The translations under genes and the position numbers were made by a program. From Celeribacter baekdonensis (GTDB lineage: Bacteria; Pseudomonadota; Alphaproteobacteria; Rhodobacterales; Rhodobacteraceae): a DNA stretch of 64,000 nucleotides. Shown here in pieces: positions 1 through 8,050 of the stretch. Each line of letters opens with the position of its first letter. Positions within the stretch are counted from its first letter, which is position 1. The stretch covers positions 1 to 64,000 of the forward strand of contig NZ_CP028472.1 in NCBI RefSeq assembly GCF_003047105.1, in the 5' to 3' direction. Under the pieces are notes generated by a model. It did not search any database and was not told where the DNA came from. It saw nothing but the letters and a program-made list of their open reading frames with translations.

Positions 1-2
1 TG

Positions 3-311
3 CTTTTGCTGGCCCTGCGCGTGCGTCAGGCGTTGGCCTCAGGCGAGAAACATCGACCACAAGTTCTGCCGGGGTTTTTGATCGGATTTGCCGTACTGGC
101 CTTGCTCAACTCCCTTGGCGTGATCCCAGACGTGCTGCGCTCGCTTTTGACCCAACTGTCCGGCTGGGCGCTTTTGGTTGCCATTGCGGCCGTCGGGATA
201 AAAACCTCACCGCGTAGCATCATCGCCGTGGGAGGCACCGCCATCATGATGATCGTGGCCGAAACCGTTTTCCTCGCACTTTTCGTGCTGGGCGTGGTGA
301 TGTGCCTCTAA
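3..311 (+). CDS. YeiH-family putative membrane exporter, C-terminal part
   Basis: Partial gene that enters from the left edge; the reading frame is open from base 3 and ends at TAA 309-311. The visible 102 residues contain three hydrophobic stretches separated by short polar loops, including GFLIGFAVLALLNSLG and the final IVAETVFLALFVLGVV. This resembles the C-terminus of the UPF0324/YeiH family of ten-helix inner-membrane proteins, sometimes called putative sulfate exporters. The true substrate is unknown. It is convergent with the next gene, about 20 bases away. The family call rests on the helix pattern and the AVGIKTSPRS-like loop only, since the N-terminus lies outside the window. Confidence 0.6.
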   Translation, partial: LLLALRVRQALASGEKHRPQVLPGFLIGFAVLALLNSLGVIPDVLRSLLTQLSGWALLVAIAAVGIKTSPRSIIAVGGTAIMMIVAETVFLALFVLGVVMCL

Positions 312-330
312 CCTGGCCGCCCCTGATAAA

Positions 331-1127
331 TCAGGCTCCCTGAGCCAGCCAATTCCGTGTGACTTCGCACACATGGCCCAAAACCGCCTCCGGCCCGTCC
401 GCAGAGACCATAGGCACCTCAAGCGACAGTGGCAGATCGTCAGGCAAAGCCTCCACAAAAGCGCGTAGATCAATCTGGCCCTCGCCGGCGCAAGCCGTGC
501 TTCACGCGCAGTGAACAGCAACTCATCGGTTGTATAGTGCTCGGCCACAAGCGCATCACACAGATGCGCAAAGGGAAGACGCTCGGGCGAAATCGCCGCA
601 AGCTGAGCAAGCGAGGAGCCTGAGCGGTCAAAGTGCAAACTGTCGACCAGGAGATGGACCTCAGGTCCGGCCGCCTCCACCACCCGCAACGCGGTGGCGA
701 GATCGGGCACATTGGTCCAAGGGAAAAACTCATGAATGATCGCCACGCCGCGCGATGTACCCGCCTCCGCCAGCGCAGACAGCGTGTCGGACATCGCGAC
801 AGATCAGGGTCATAAGGGGCAGTGATCAGGTGATGCGCCCCAAGGTCCGCCCCCACGTCAAACCACTCATAGTCCGCAACCCGCGTGTCGGGCGTCACCT
901 TAAGAAACTCGATGTCCCCGACCGTGAGCCCAGTGGCCGCCATCGCAGCCTTGGTGGCACGCAGCATTGCGAGATCGTCATACAGCGGATAGCCGGGGGA
1001 GGTGTCCGTCACGCGCAACAACCGCAGTCCCCACGCCATCAAACCCGGCTTTGGCGGCGGCTTCGATGAAATGCGGCGGGTCAAGGTCGATGGCGGTAAG
1101 ATGGGCGGCATTTAAGGGACGGGGCAT
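331..1127 (-). pseudogene. Sugar phosphate isomerase/epimerase-like TIM barrel, frameshifted
   Basis: Reconstructed from three frames. It begins MPRPLNAAHLTAIDLD at ATG 1127-1125 and ends NWLAQGA before TGA 333-331. The frame breaks near 1030, 797 and 480, and the protein text reads on smoothly in another frame each time. The family is the xylose isomerase-like/AP endonuclease 2 TIM barrel, with metal-site-like segments such as HEFFPW and VDSLHFDR. It is clearly paralogous to the intact gene at 29853-30674; both end in a GxGxIDL...LSxEV segment. The start lies two bases after the stop of the upstream flavoprotein, so the pair is an operon. The breaks fall near short homopolymers, so sequencing error is as likely as decay. 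Confidence 0.75.
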
Positions 1128-1129
1128 GA

Positions 1130-2818
1130 TCAAATCTCCTGTGTGGCGGCATGACGCCCGGCCACAAAACCAAAGGTCATGGCAGGCCCAAGGTTGATCC
1201 CACCCGCCGGATAAAACCCTCCAAACACATTCGCATTGTCCGTGCCTGCCGCGTAAAGCCCCGTGATGACCTGCCCTGCGCGTCCAACACGCGGGCTGAT
1301 CCATCGGTGCTCAGGCCAGCAAAAGTGCCAAAGCTGCCCGGCACAACCTCCACCGCATAAAACGGACCCTGCTTGATCGGGGCGACATTCGGATTTGGGG
1401 TGTATTCGGGATCGCCCTGAAGGCGCATATAGGCGGTGCTGCCGCGCCCAAAGGCCAGATCTTCGCCACGCTGCGCGCCCTCATTCCACTGCGTCACCGT
1501 TGTTTCCAACCCGGACGGATCAATGCCACAGGCTTTGGCCAAGCTGGCAATCGTCTTGCCCGTTTTGAGGTAGCCGGATTTGACCCAAGCCAAAGGGCAC
1601 CGGCGCAGGCCGCACGACACCTAGCCCGAAACGACGCAAGAAACGATGATCACAGACCAGCCAAGAGCGCGCCGGGGCATCGGCCGCGACCGCATCCATC
1701 ATGGATGTCACATAATCATGATAGCCAAGGCCCTCGTTGCAAAACCGGTTGCCATTGGCCAACACCCGATCACACCGGGCTTTCCGCGATCAATGATATG
1801 CGGAAACGGGCCTTTGGACCCGTCCGGCCACACAACATGCGAAACCGGACAATAGGCGGTGGCGCTGGCCAGATTGAGATCCATCACGGCGCCGACAGCT
1901 TCGCCAAGCCGCAGCCCGTCGCCCGTTGCCGCGGGCACGGCGAGGGTCAGGTTTTCGTCATTGCGCTCAAAGGTTTCCGCGCGACGCGCCAGATCGTGAC
2001 CGTAACCGCCACAGGCCAGAACGACACCACATTTGCTGATCAGTATTGGCCCATCCTTCAGGCGCACGCCTGTGATGCGCCCCCCTTCAAAAACCAAATC
2101 AGAGACGGATTGAGACACGCGAAGATCGACCCCTGCATCCTTGGCCGATTTCATCAAGCGTCCAATCAAAGCCGCCCATTGCGCAGATCCATGCCGCGTT
2201 TGTAAAGCGCGAGATCGCGAAAATGTCGCAACACCCGGCCAGTCACATAGGCAAAGGATTTGACGGAGCGCGTCATGGTCATAAAGGCCTTAAGATCAGG
2301 GCCGGATTGAATCGTCATGCCCTTTGAACGAGGTCTCTTTAAGAGGCTTGCGCAGGATGTTCACGCTCGCGCCCAAAGCCCGCGCATCAAAGGGTTTGGC
2401 AATCACCGATCGCCCGCCCATGCCCGCACCCGGCTGATGGCCATAGGTGTCGGGGATAACCAAGCCGCCGTCAAATTGCAGGGCGGTGTTGTCTTCGAAA
2501 AAGGCGACCATTTTCGGCGCTGCATCAAGAAAGGCCTCGACCTTTTCCTCTTTGTAATAGTTGCCCGTGACGGCCTTAATATATTGACGCGGCGCGTCGA
2601 TATCTTCGACGATGCCCGCGCGTTGTGCCACGGATTACGGGGTGCAAAAATCCATCCGCCAGACCAGGCCGAGGTCCCGCCCATCACGGGCTCTTTCTCA
2701 AGCACGACAACGGAGCGCCCCATGTGCGCGGCGGTCACGGCGGCACTCAGCCCGCCCGCACCGGACCGATCACGATCAAATCGAAGGTCTCTTGGGAAGG
2801 GATCGCGTGAGCAGTCAT
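1130..2818 (-). pseudogene. FAD-dependent oxidoreductase (fumarate reductase/KstD-like), frameshifted
   Basis: Starts at ATG 2818-2816 behind a GGAGG ribosome site and ends at TGA 1132-1130. Six or so single-base shifts (near 2763, 2637, 2310, 2190, 1750, 1590 and 1290) split it. Joined together, the pieces give a full FAD_binding_2 protein of about 560 residues. It has an N-terminal GSGAGGLSAA dinucleotide motif, MGGTSAWSGGW near residue 50, and a C-terminal segment GGFYPAGGINLGPAMTFG that closes the FAD site. Relatives dehydrogenate ring ketones or reduce enoates. It is the first of four such proteins here and is closest in motif detail to the one at 27486-29234. It is divergent from a LysR regulator, which probably controls it. 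Confidence 0.8.
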
Positions 2819-2944
2819 GATATTTTCCTCCAAACTGGAAAGACTTTTCATACTTGCATGAATTAACGTCAAGTATCATGTATATTTCAACATTAACATT
2901 GTGTTATTCATAGCCTAGCGTCAGCACCCGATGAGGACCCATCC
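2819..2944. promoter_or_regulatory. Divergent promoter with LysR-type inverted repeat
   Basis: AT-rich spacer between the minus-strand flavoprotein and the plus-strand LysR gene. It contains a perfect inverted repeat TACTTG-N13-CAAGTA at 2851-2875, partly interleaved with CATGA-N14-TCATG at 2857-2880. Symmetric sites of this size between a LysR gene and its divergent target are the usual binding place of such regulators. The assignment is inference. Confidence 0.45.
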
Positions 2945-3856
2945 ATGCGTGATATCACCCTGAGACAAATCGAAGTCATTCGCGCCGTCATGTTGCGCGC
3001 ACGATTATGGGCGCGGCGGAGTACCTCGGCGTGTCGGCACCGGGCGTCAGCCGGTTGATCAAACACACCGAAGAAACGCTGAACCTGCGGCTGTTTGAAC
3101 GCCGCTCCGGGCTTTTTGTCCCCTCCGTCGAGGCGCAGACCGTGTTCGACCAAATCCGCGCCGTATATAAAGGCGTTGAAAACCTGCAACTGTCTCTTGA
3201 GAGCCTGCAAAAAGGCGAAAACGTTCAACTCGCCTTTGCTCTGCCCCTTCCGTCGCCCAGTTCATCGCCGCCCGTGCTCTGCGCCACGTGCGTTCCCGCT
3301 TCCCCGATCTGTATATCGATCTGAACATTCTCAAGATCGAAGAGACCGTCGACTACCTTTTGTTGGAACGCGGAGAGTTTGTAATCATGAGTTCCAAGGT
3401 CGACAACCCGGGCATCGAAACCGAAGAAATCGCCGCGACCACATTGGTCTGTGTGCTGCCTGAGGGGCATCCTTTGGCGGAGAAAGACGAAATCTCGGTG
3501 CACGATCTGGTCCATGAACCTCTTGTTGGGTCGATCCCGATGACCCCTATGGTGCTTTGCTCATCAAACCGTTTCTGGATCACGGGATAGATATGCAGCA
3601 CAGTATGCGTGGGCGCTTCGCCCAAACCGTTGTCAGTCTCGTGCGCCATGGTCTTGGCGTTGCGTTGATCGACCGCTTTTCTGTTGCCGAAGTGTACATG
3701 CCAGGAATCGTGCGCCGCCCTCTGAAGGAGGCCAGTTGCATACGCAGCTACGTGGTCAAAAAGCAGGGGCGCGTTTTATCCAGCTTTGCCGAATACGCGA
3801 TAACACAGTTTCGCAAAGAACTGGTGCTCGCAGCGACTGAGCCGCTAAGCTCCTAA
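2945..3856 (+). pseudogene. LysR-family transcriptional regulator, frameshifted
   Basis: Starts at ATG 2945 with MRDITLRQIEVIRAVM and ends at TAA 3854-3856. The winged helix-turn-helix appears as MGAAEYLGVSAPGVSRLIKHTE, one frame away from the start codon, and the effector-binding domain continues in further frames. Shifts lie near 2995, 3240 and 3560. The reconstructed length of about 303 residues is normal for the family. LysR proteins bind DNA as tetramers and sense a pathway metabolite. The divergent flavoprotein/TIM-barrel pair and the downstream tctCBA genes are the natural targets. As with its neighbours, the breaks could be base-calling errors. Confidence 0.75.
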
Positions 3857-4021
3857 GATCACACCACTTTTGCGCACAAAACTGTGCGATGGCAAATATA
3901 AAATAACAGTATGTTAATAATATCAAAGTTTCGGTATTTGACGTTATTCACAATTTGCATATCTGTTATGCATAGGGAGCCAAGGACAGAGGCTCTGCAA
4001 AACATTGATGGGAGGACATCT

Positions 4022-5022
4022 ATGAAACGTTTTTTGATCGGCGCAGTCTCTGCACTGAGCCTTATGTCTGCTGCGGCCGTGGCACAAGAATACCAGCTAA
4101 GGAAATCCAAGGGATCATCCAATGGGGAGCCGGTGGTTCTACAGACACAGTGATGCGCGCTGTGACGCCGCATGCGGAAGACATCTTGGATGGCACGATC
4201 GTGTTGCAGAACATGACAGGTGGTGTTGGCGCAATCGCGTTGAACCATGTCGCAACCGAAGATGCCGATGGCTACAAAATCTTGATGGGTGCCGAAAACC
4301 CGCTGTTGTACAAAGTCATGGGCTTTGGCGACAAAGATTACTCCGACTTTACCCGATCAACATTCTGGCCCGCGGCACGCCCATTCTTGTGGCTGGAACT
4401 GATGCGCCGTTTGACGATTACGCCGGCATGATCGCATATATCAAAGAGCATCCGGGTGAAGTGCGCCTTGGCTCCACAGGTCCGGGCGGTGTGCCCTCTG
4501 TTGTCACCGCGATGATCGAAACCGTCGAAGGTGATCTGGACGTGATTTCTGTGCCTTACGATGGTGACGGCCCGGCATTGACCGCCTGCAAGGGGGCGCC
4601 ATCGACGTGATGCCTGCGGTTTTGGGAGCTGCAATTGAAAGCGTGCGCGCCGGTAAAATCAAGGCCCTCGCCGTGGTCGATGTGCAAGAAAACGAATACC
4701 TTCCGGGCGTTGCTCCGGTGACGCAAACCAATGAAGGCTTTGCGACCTATCTGCCCTGGGGCCGTTCTTTGGCGTTTTCGTCAAAAAAGGCACACCGGAT
4801 GAGATTGTCAAAAAACTCGAAGGCGCTTTTGCCGTGGCCGCGACCAACCCGGACTTTACCGACCTGATGGAAACCCGTGGCTTTACCTTGATGAGCATTT
4901 CGGGCGACGAAGCCGAGGCCTTCCTGACCAAATGGCAGCAAGGCACCACGTGGTTGCTGCAAGATGCTGGCATGACCAAATCTTCACCGGAAGAGTTCGG
5001 CATCTCCCGTCCGGGCGAATAA
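4022..5022 (+). pseudogene. tctC: Tripartite tricarboxylate transporter substrate-binding protein (TctC/Bug family), frameshifted
   Basis: ATG 4022 follows a GGGAGGA ribosome site. The first residues MKRFLIGAVSALSLMSAAAVAQ are a signal peptide for export to the periplasm. Pieces in different frames then give a complete Bug-type binding protein, with WGAGGSTDTVMRA early, GSTGPGGVPS in the middle and VKKGTPDEIVKKLE late. Shifts fall near 4095, 4350, 4590 and 4760, and each is repaired by a one-base change. Its job would be to capture a carboxylic acid and hand it to TctAB, encoded directly downstream. Nearby shikimate and aromatic-acid genes suggest a cyclic acid as ligand, but the sequence alone cannot show this. 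Confidence 0.8.
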
Positions 5023-5042
5023 GCACCAGACGTCCAAAACAC

Positions 5043-5090
5043 GTTCGGCTTTGCCGAACACTGGCACCGCCCTTTCCGGTAAGGGCGGTG
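5043..5090 (+). terminator. Tandem hairpins between tctC and tctB
   Basis: Two stem-loops in a row: GTTCGGC/GCCGAAC around a TTT loop (5043-5059), then a perfect 10-base stem CACCGCCCTT/AAGGGCGGTG around a six-base loop (5065-5090) followed by TTT. They lie between the binding-protein gene and the membrane genes. They probably act as an attenuator or mRNA-stabilising element that lets tctC be made in excess. Confidence 0.6.
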
Positions 5091-5125
5091 TTTCAATTCA
5101 CAGCAGACAAACTCTTGGAGGAGAG

Positions 5126-5698
5126 ATGCAAGATCACGTTCATCATCATGACTCGACACGGGACGGTTCATCTGACGCCACCCCTGGTGGCATCGTCGAC
5201 AAACGTCGTCCTGGCGAGCTTGTCTTTACCGCATGTCTCGTGATCTTCAGCGGTGTTCTGCTGTGGAACGCCTATGGAATCTCCGGCTTTGAGGCGCTGT
5301 CCGGCGCGGGCTCTGTCCCCATGGCCACAGCGGCCGTGATGCTGATCAGTGTGGTGATTGTCTTTTGGCGCACTGTAAAACTGTCGAAAACAGAAGACGA
5401 AACCGTGATGGAAGACATCACGCCCCCGCTCGTTATCATCCTTGCCCTGTTTCTCGTCGCCTATGGCATCCTCTTGAAACCGCTTGGATTTTTGCCAACA
5501 TCTGCGCTCTTCCTCATCGCGTCGATCAAACTTCTCTCCAAACGTAGCTGGGGCTTCACCCTGCTCGTCTCGCTGGGCAGCCTGCTCGCGATCTATTTGG
5601 TGTTCCGCATCGTGTTCACCGTGCTGATGCCCGCAGGCATCGTTCCCGAGGCTGAAATGCTTCAGCTGTTGCGCAATCTTTTTAAAGGAGGTGCATGA
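5126..5698 (+). CDS. tctB: Tripartite tricarboxylate transporter small membrane subunit
   Basis: The start at ATG 5126 is chosen because it follows GGAGGAGAG by five bases; the frame is open further upstream but lacks a ribosome site there. The 190-residue protein has a His-rich cytoplasmic N-terminus (HVHHHD) and four hydrophobic helices, which matches TctB, the small four-helix subunit. TctB pairs with TctA in the inner membrane to form a proton- or sodium-coupled carrier fed by the periplasmic protein TctC. The last codons overlap tctA by four bases (ATGA), so translation is coupled. This gene is intact, in contrast to the genes to its left. Confidence 0.9.
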   Translation: MQDHVHHHDSTRDGSSDATPGGIVDKRRPGELVFTACLVIFSGVLLWNAYGISGFEALSGAGSVPMATAAVMLISVVIVFWRTVKLSKTEDETVMEDITPPLVIILALFLVAYGILLKPLGFLPTSALFLIASIKLLSKRSWGFTLLVSLGSLLAIYLVFRIVFTVLMPAGIVPEAEMLQLLRNLFKGGA

Positions 5699-7200
5699 TG
5701 GACGCGTTCATGGCATTTCTGACGATTTTCACCCATCCTGAGCTGTTGTTGCTGGTTGGCGTGGGCACCTTCGCTGGCGTTTACGTCGGCGCGATCCCCG
5801 GCCTGTCTGTGACCATGGCCGTGTCGATCCTCATTTCCTTCACCTTCTCATGGGATGTTTTACCCGCGATTTCGCTGATGATCGGCATCTATATGGGCGG
5901 CGTGTACGGCGGCTCGCGCACGGCAATCCTATTGAATATCCCCGGCGCGCCCTCCGCCATCGCCACCGCGATGGACGGCTATCCCATGGCGCAGCGCGGC
6001 GAAGCCGGTGAAGCCATCGGAACCACCACTGTCATGTCATTTTTCGGTGGTTTGGTCGGGATCGTTGTGCTGGCCGTCCTGGCCCCGGTTGTCTCGGATT
6101 TCGCTCTTAAATTCCAACCGCGTGATTATATGCTCTTGGCCGTTCTCGGAATTTTGCTGGTCGGCTCTTTGTCCTCTGGGTCGTTAGTCAAAGGCATCTT
6201 TGCCGGCGCTCTTGGGATTGCCATTGGCGCGGTCGGCATGGACCCGTTGACCTTTACCGAACGTTTCACTTTTGACATCCCGTTGATGCGCGGTGGCATC
6301 AATTTTATCGCCGTGATGATCGGCATGTTTGGTGTCTCTGAGGCGCTGATGCAGTTGCATCACGTCGATACCCCCGCGATCCGCCAAAAAATCAACAGGA
6401 TCGTTCCCTCCTTTGGCACGATCCGCAAACACTTGCCACTGTCACTTCAGACCTCGACCATCGGGGTTCTGATCGGCGCACTCCCCGGAACCGGCGGCGA
6501 TATCGCGGCGCTGATGGCCTATGACCACGCCAAACGCGTCACCAAAAACCCGTCGCGTCCCTTTGGCGAAGGCGCGATTGAGGGTCTTGTGGCACCTGAA
6601 ACCGCCAATAATGCCGCCGTGGGTGGCGCCTTTATCCCGATGATGACGCTCGGCATTCCGGGCGATGCGGTGACCGCGATCATGATCGGCGCACTGTTCA
6701 TTCACGGGTTGAACCCCGGCCCGATGCTGATGGTCGAACAACCCGATATGTTCTGGTTCATCGTCGGCGCTTTGGTCATGGCCAACTTCTTTATGCTGCT
6801 GTTTGGCCTCACCGGCATCAAACTGTTCACCAAGATCGTCGAAATGCCGCGCGCGGTGTTGATCCCGTTGATCCTGCTCTTGTCCATCGTCGGGGCCTAT
6901 GCCGTGAACAATTCGATCACCGATGTCTATTGGATGCTTGGCTTTGGTGTCTTCGGCTACTTCATGCGCCATTATGGCTATCCGCTTGGTCCCGTGATCC
7001 TCGGTGTGATCCTGTCGCGCCTTTTGGATGACAACTGGCGGCGCGCCATCATCTCTGAACGCGAAGATTTGGGTCGGTTTTTCCATGGCATCCTGACCAG
7101 CCCACTGTCGCTCGTGCTGTTTGTGGCCGTGATCCTGATCTTTGTATCGCAAACCCCGCTTTGGACCAAATTCCGCAAGAAAGAGACCGCTTCAAAATGA
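5695..7200 (+). CDS. tctA: Tripartite tricarboxylate transporter large membrane subunit
   Basis: A 501-residue protein of full TctA length with about twelve hydrophobic segments. It carries the family hallmarks: a GAIPGLSVTMA loop near residue 32 and a second one, GALPGTGGDIAALMAYDHAK, near residue 260. These related loops come from an internal duplication and probably line the substrate path. The start overlaps the tctB stop (ATGATG), and the end overlaps the next gene by four bases, so tctC-tctB-tctA-aroE-like-quiC form one plus-strand operon. Coupling to shikimate-type enzymes points to uptake of a shikimate- or quinate-like acid; that is inference. Confidence 0.93.
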   Translation: MMDAFMAFLTIFTHPELLLLVGVGTFAGVYVGAIPGLSVTMAVSILISFTFSWDVLPAISLMIGIYMGGVYGGSRTAILLNIPGAPSAIATAMDGYPMAQRGEAGEAIGTTTVMSFFGGLVGIVVLAVLAPVVSDFALKFQPRDYMLLAVLGILLVGSLSSGSLVKGIFAGALGIAIGAVGMDPLTFTERFTFDIPLMRGGINFIAVMIGMFGVSEALMQLHHVDTPAIRQKINRIVPSFGTIRKHLPLSLQTSTIGVLIGALPGTGGDIAALMAYDHAKRVTKNPSRPFGEGAIEGLVAPETANNAAVGGAFIPMMTLGIPGDAVTAIMIGALFIHGLNPGPMLMVEQPDMFWFIVGALVMANFFMLLFGLTGIKLFTKIVEMPRAVLIPLILLLSIVGAYAVNNSITDVYWMLGFGVFGYFMRHYGYPLGPVILGVILSRLLDDNWRRAIISEREDLGRFFHGILTSPLSLVLFVAVILIFVSQTPLWTKFRKKETASK

Positions 7201-8030
7201 GTGCTCCCGACATCCTCCTCGGCCTGATTGGTGACAATATCGCCGCCTCCCGCTCCCCGCGTCTGCATGAGCTCTGCGGCGCACAAAACGGCAAACATGT
7301 CCGCTATGACCGGCTTGTTCCGCATGACATCGGTGCAAGTTGGGAGGTGATTTTCGCGGGGCTGGCGGCCAAGGGCTATCGCGGCACCAATGTGACCTAT
7401 CCCTACAAGGAAAAGGTTGTGGCCAAAGTCGAGATCGACGATCCGCTGGTGCGGGCCATCGGCGCGGTCAATACCGCGATTTTCGAGGGCGGCCATGCCA
7501 AAGGCTTTAACACCGACTATTCCGGCTTTGTTGCCGCCTACACACGCCAGCGCGGCGAGAATCCAACAGGGATCACGCTGATGATCGGCACCGGCGGTGT
7601 TGGTCGCGCCGTGGCCTTTGGCCTCATTGCCCTTGGTGCGGCTGAAATCCGTCTGGTCGATATGGACCGCAGCAAAGCCGAGGCCCTTGCCGCCGATCTG
7701 CGCAACGCCGCGCCCGACACCACGGTCACGGTTTTTGACAGCGCAGTTGAGGCTGCCAAAGGGGCCGCCGGTTTGATCAATTGCACGCCCGTTGGTATGG
7801 TCGGCAAAGAGGGAACCCCCCTGCCCGCCACGGCGATGGAGGGGGGCGAATGGGCCTTTGATGCGGTTTACACACCTGTCGAGACCGAATTTTTGACCGA
7901 TGCCGCGGCCCGTGGCCTCGACATCATCTCGGGCTGGGAATTGTTCTTTTTCCAAGGCGTTCATGCCTGGGGGCTGTTCACCGACCTACCGCTTGACCAA
8001 GACCGCCTGCGCCAAGATCTTTTGTCCTAA
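7197..8030 (+). CDS. Shikimate/quinate dehydrogenase family protein (AroE-like)
   Basis: The start at ATG 7197 overlaps the tctA stop as ATGA, giving 277 residues. The shikimate-binding SxS motif is present as ASRSPRLHE near residue 18, the catalytic lysine lies in NVTYPYKEKV near residue 68, and the NTDYSGF segment carries the conserved Asp. A nucleotide-binding GTGGVGRA loop sits near residue 130. Enzymes of this family reversibly oxidise shikimate to 3-dehydroshikimate with NAD(P), or quinate to 3-dehydroquinate. It lies between a carboxylate transporter and a 3-dehydroshikimate dehydratase, so a catabolic role (shikimate oxidation) is more likely than biosynthesis. No DHQ dehydratase is present in the window. 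Confidence 0.88.
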   Translation: MSAPDILLGLIGDNIAASRSPRLHELCGAQNGKHVRYDRLVPHDIGASWEVIFAGLAAKGYRGTNVTYPYKEKVVAKVEIDDPLVRAIGAVNTAIFEGGHAKGFNTDYSGFVAAYTRQRGENPTGITLMIGTGGVGRAVAFGLIALGAAEIRLVDMDRSKAEALAADLRNAAPDTTVTVFDSAVEAAKGAAGLINCTPVGMVGKEGTPLPATAMEGGEWAFDAVYTPVETEFLTDAAARGLDIISGWELFFFQGVHAWGLFTDLPLDQDRLRQDLLS

Positions 8031-8050
8031 GCCGTCCAAGGAGTCCTGCC

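Noticed and set aside
322..335. Small palindrome CCTGAT-AA-ATCAGG at the end of the first gene
   Set aside because: The two-base loop is too tight for a hairpin and there is no U-tract; it may be chance.
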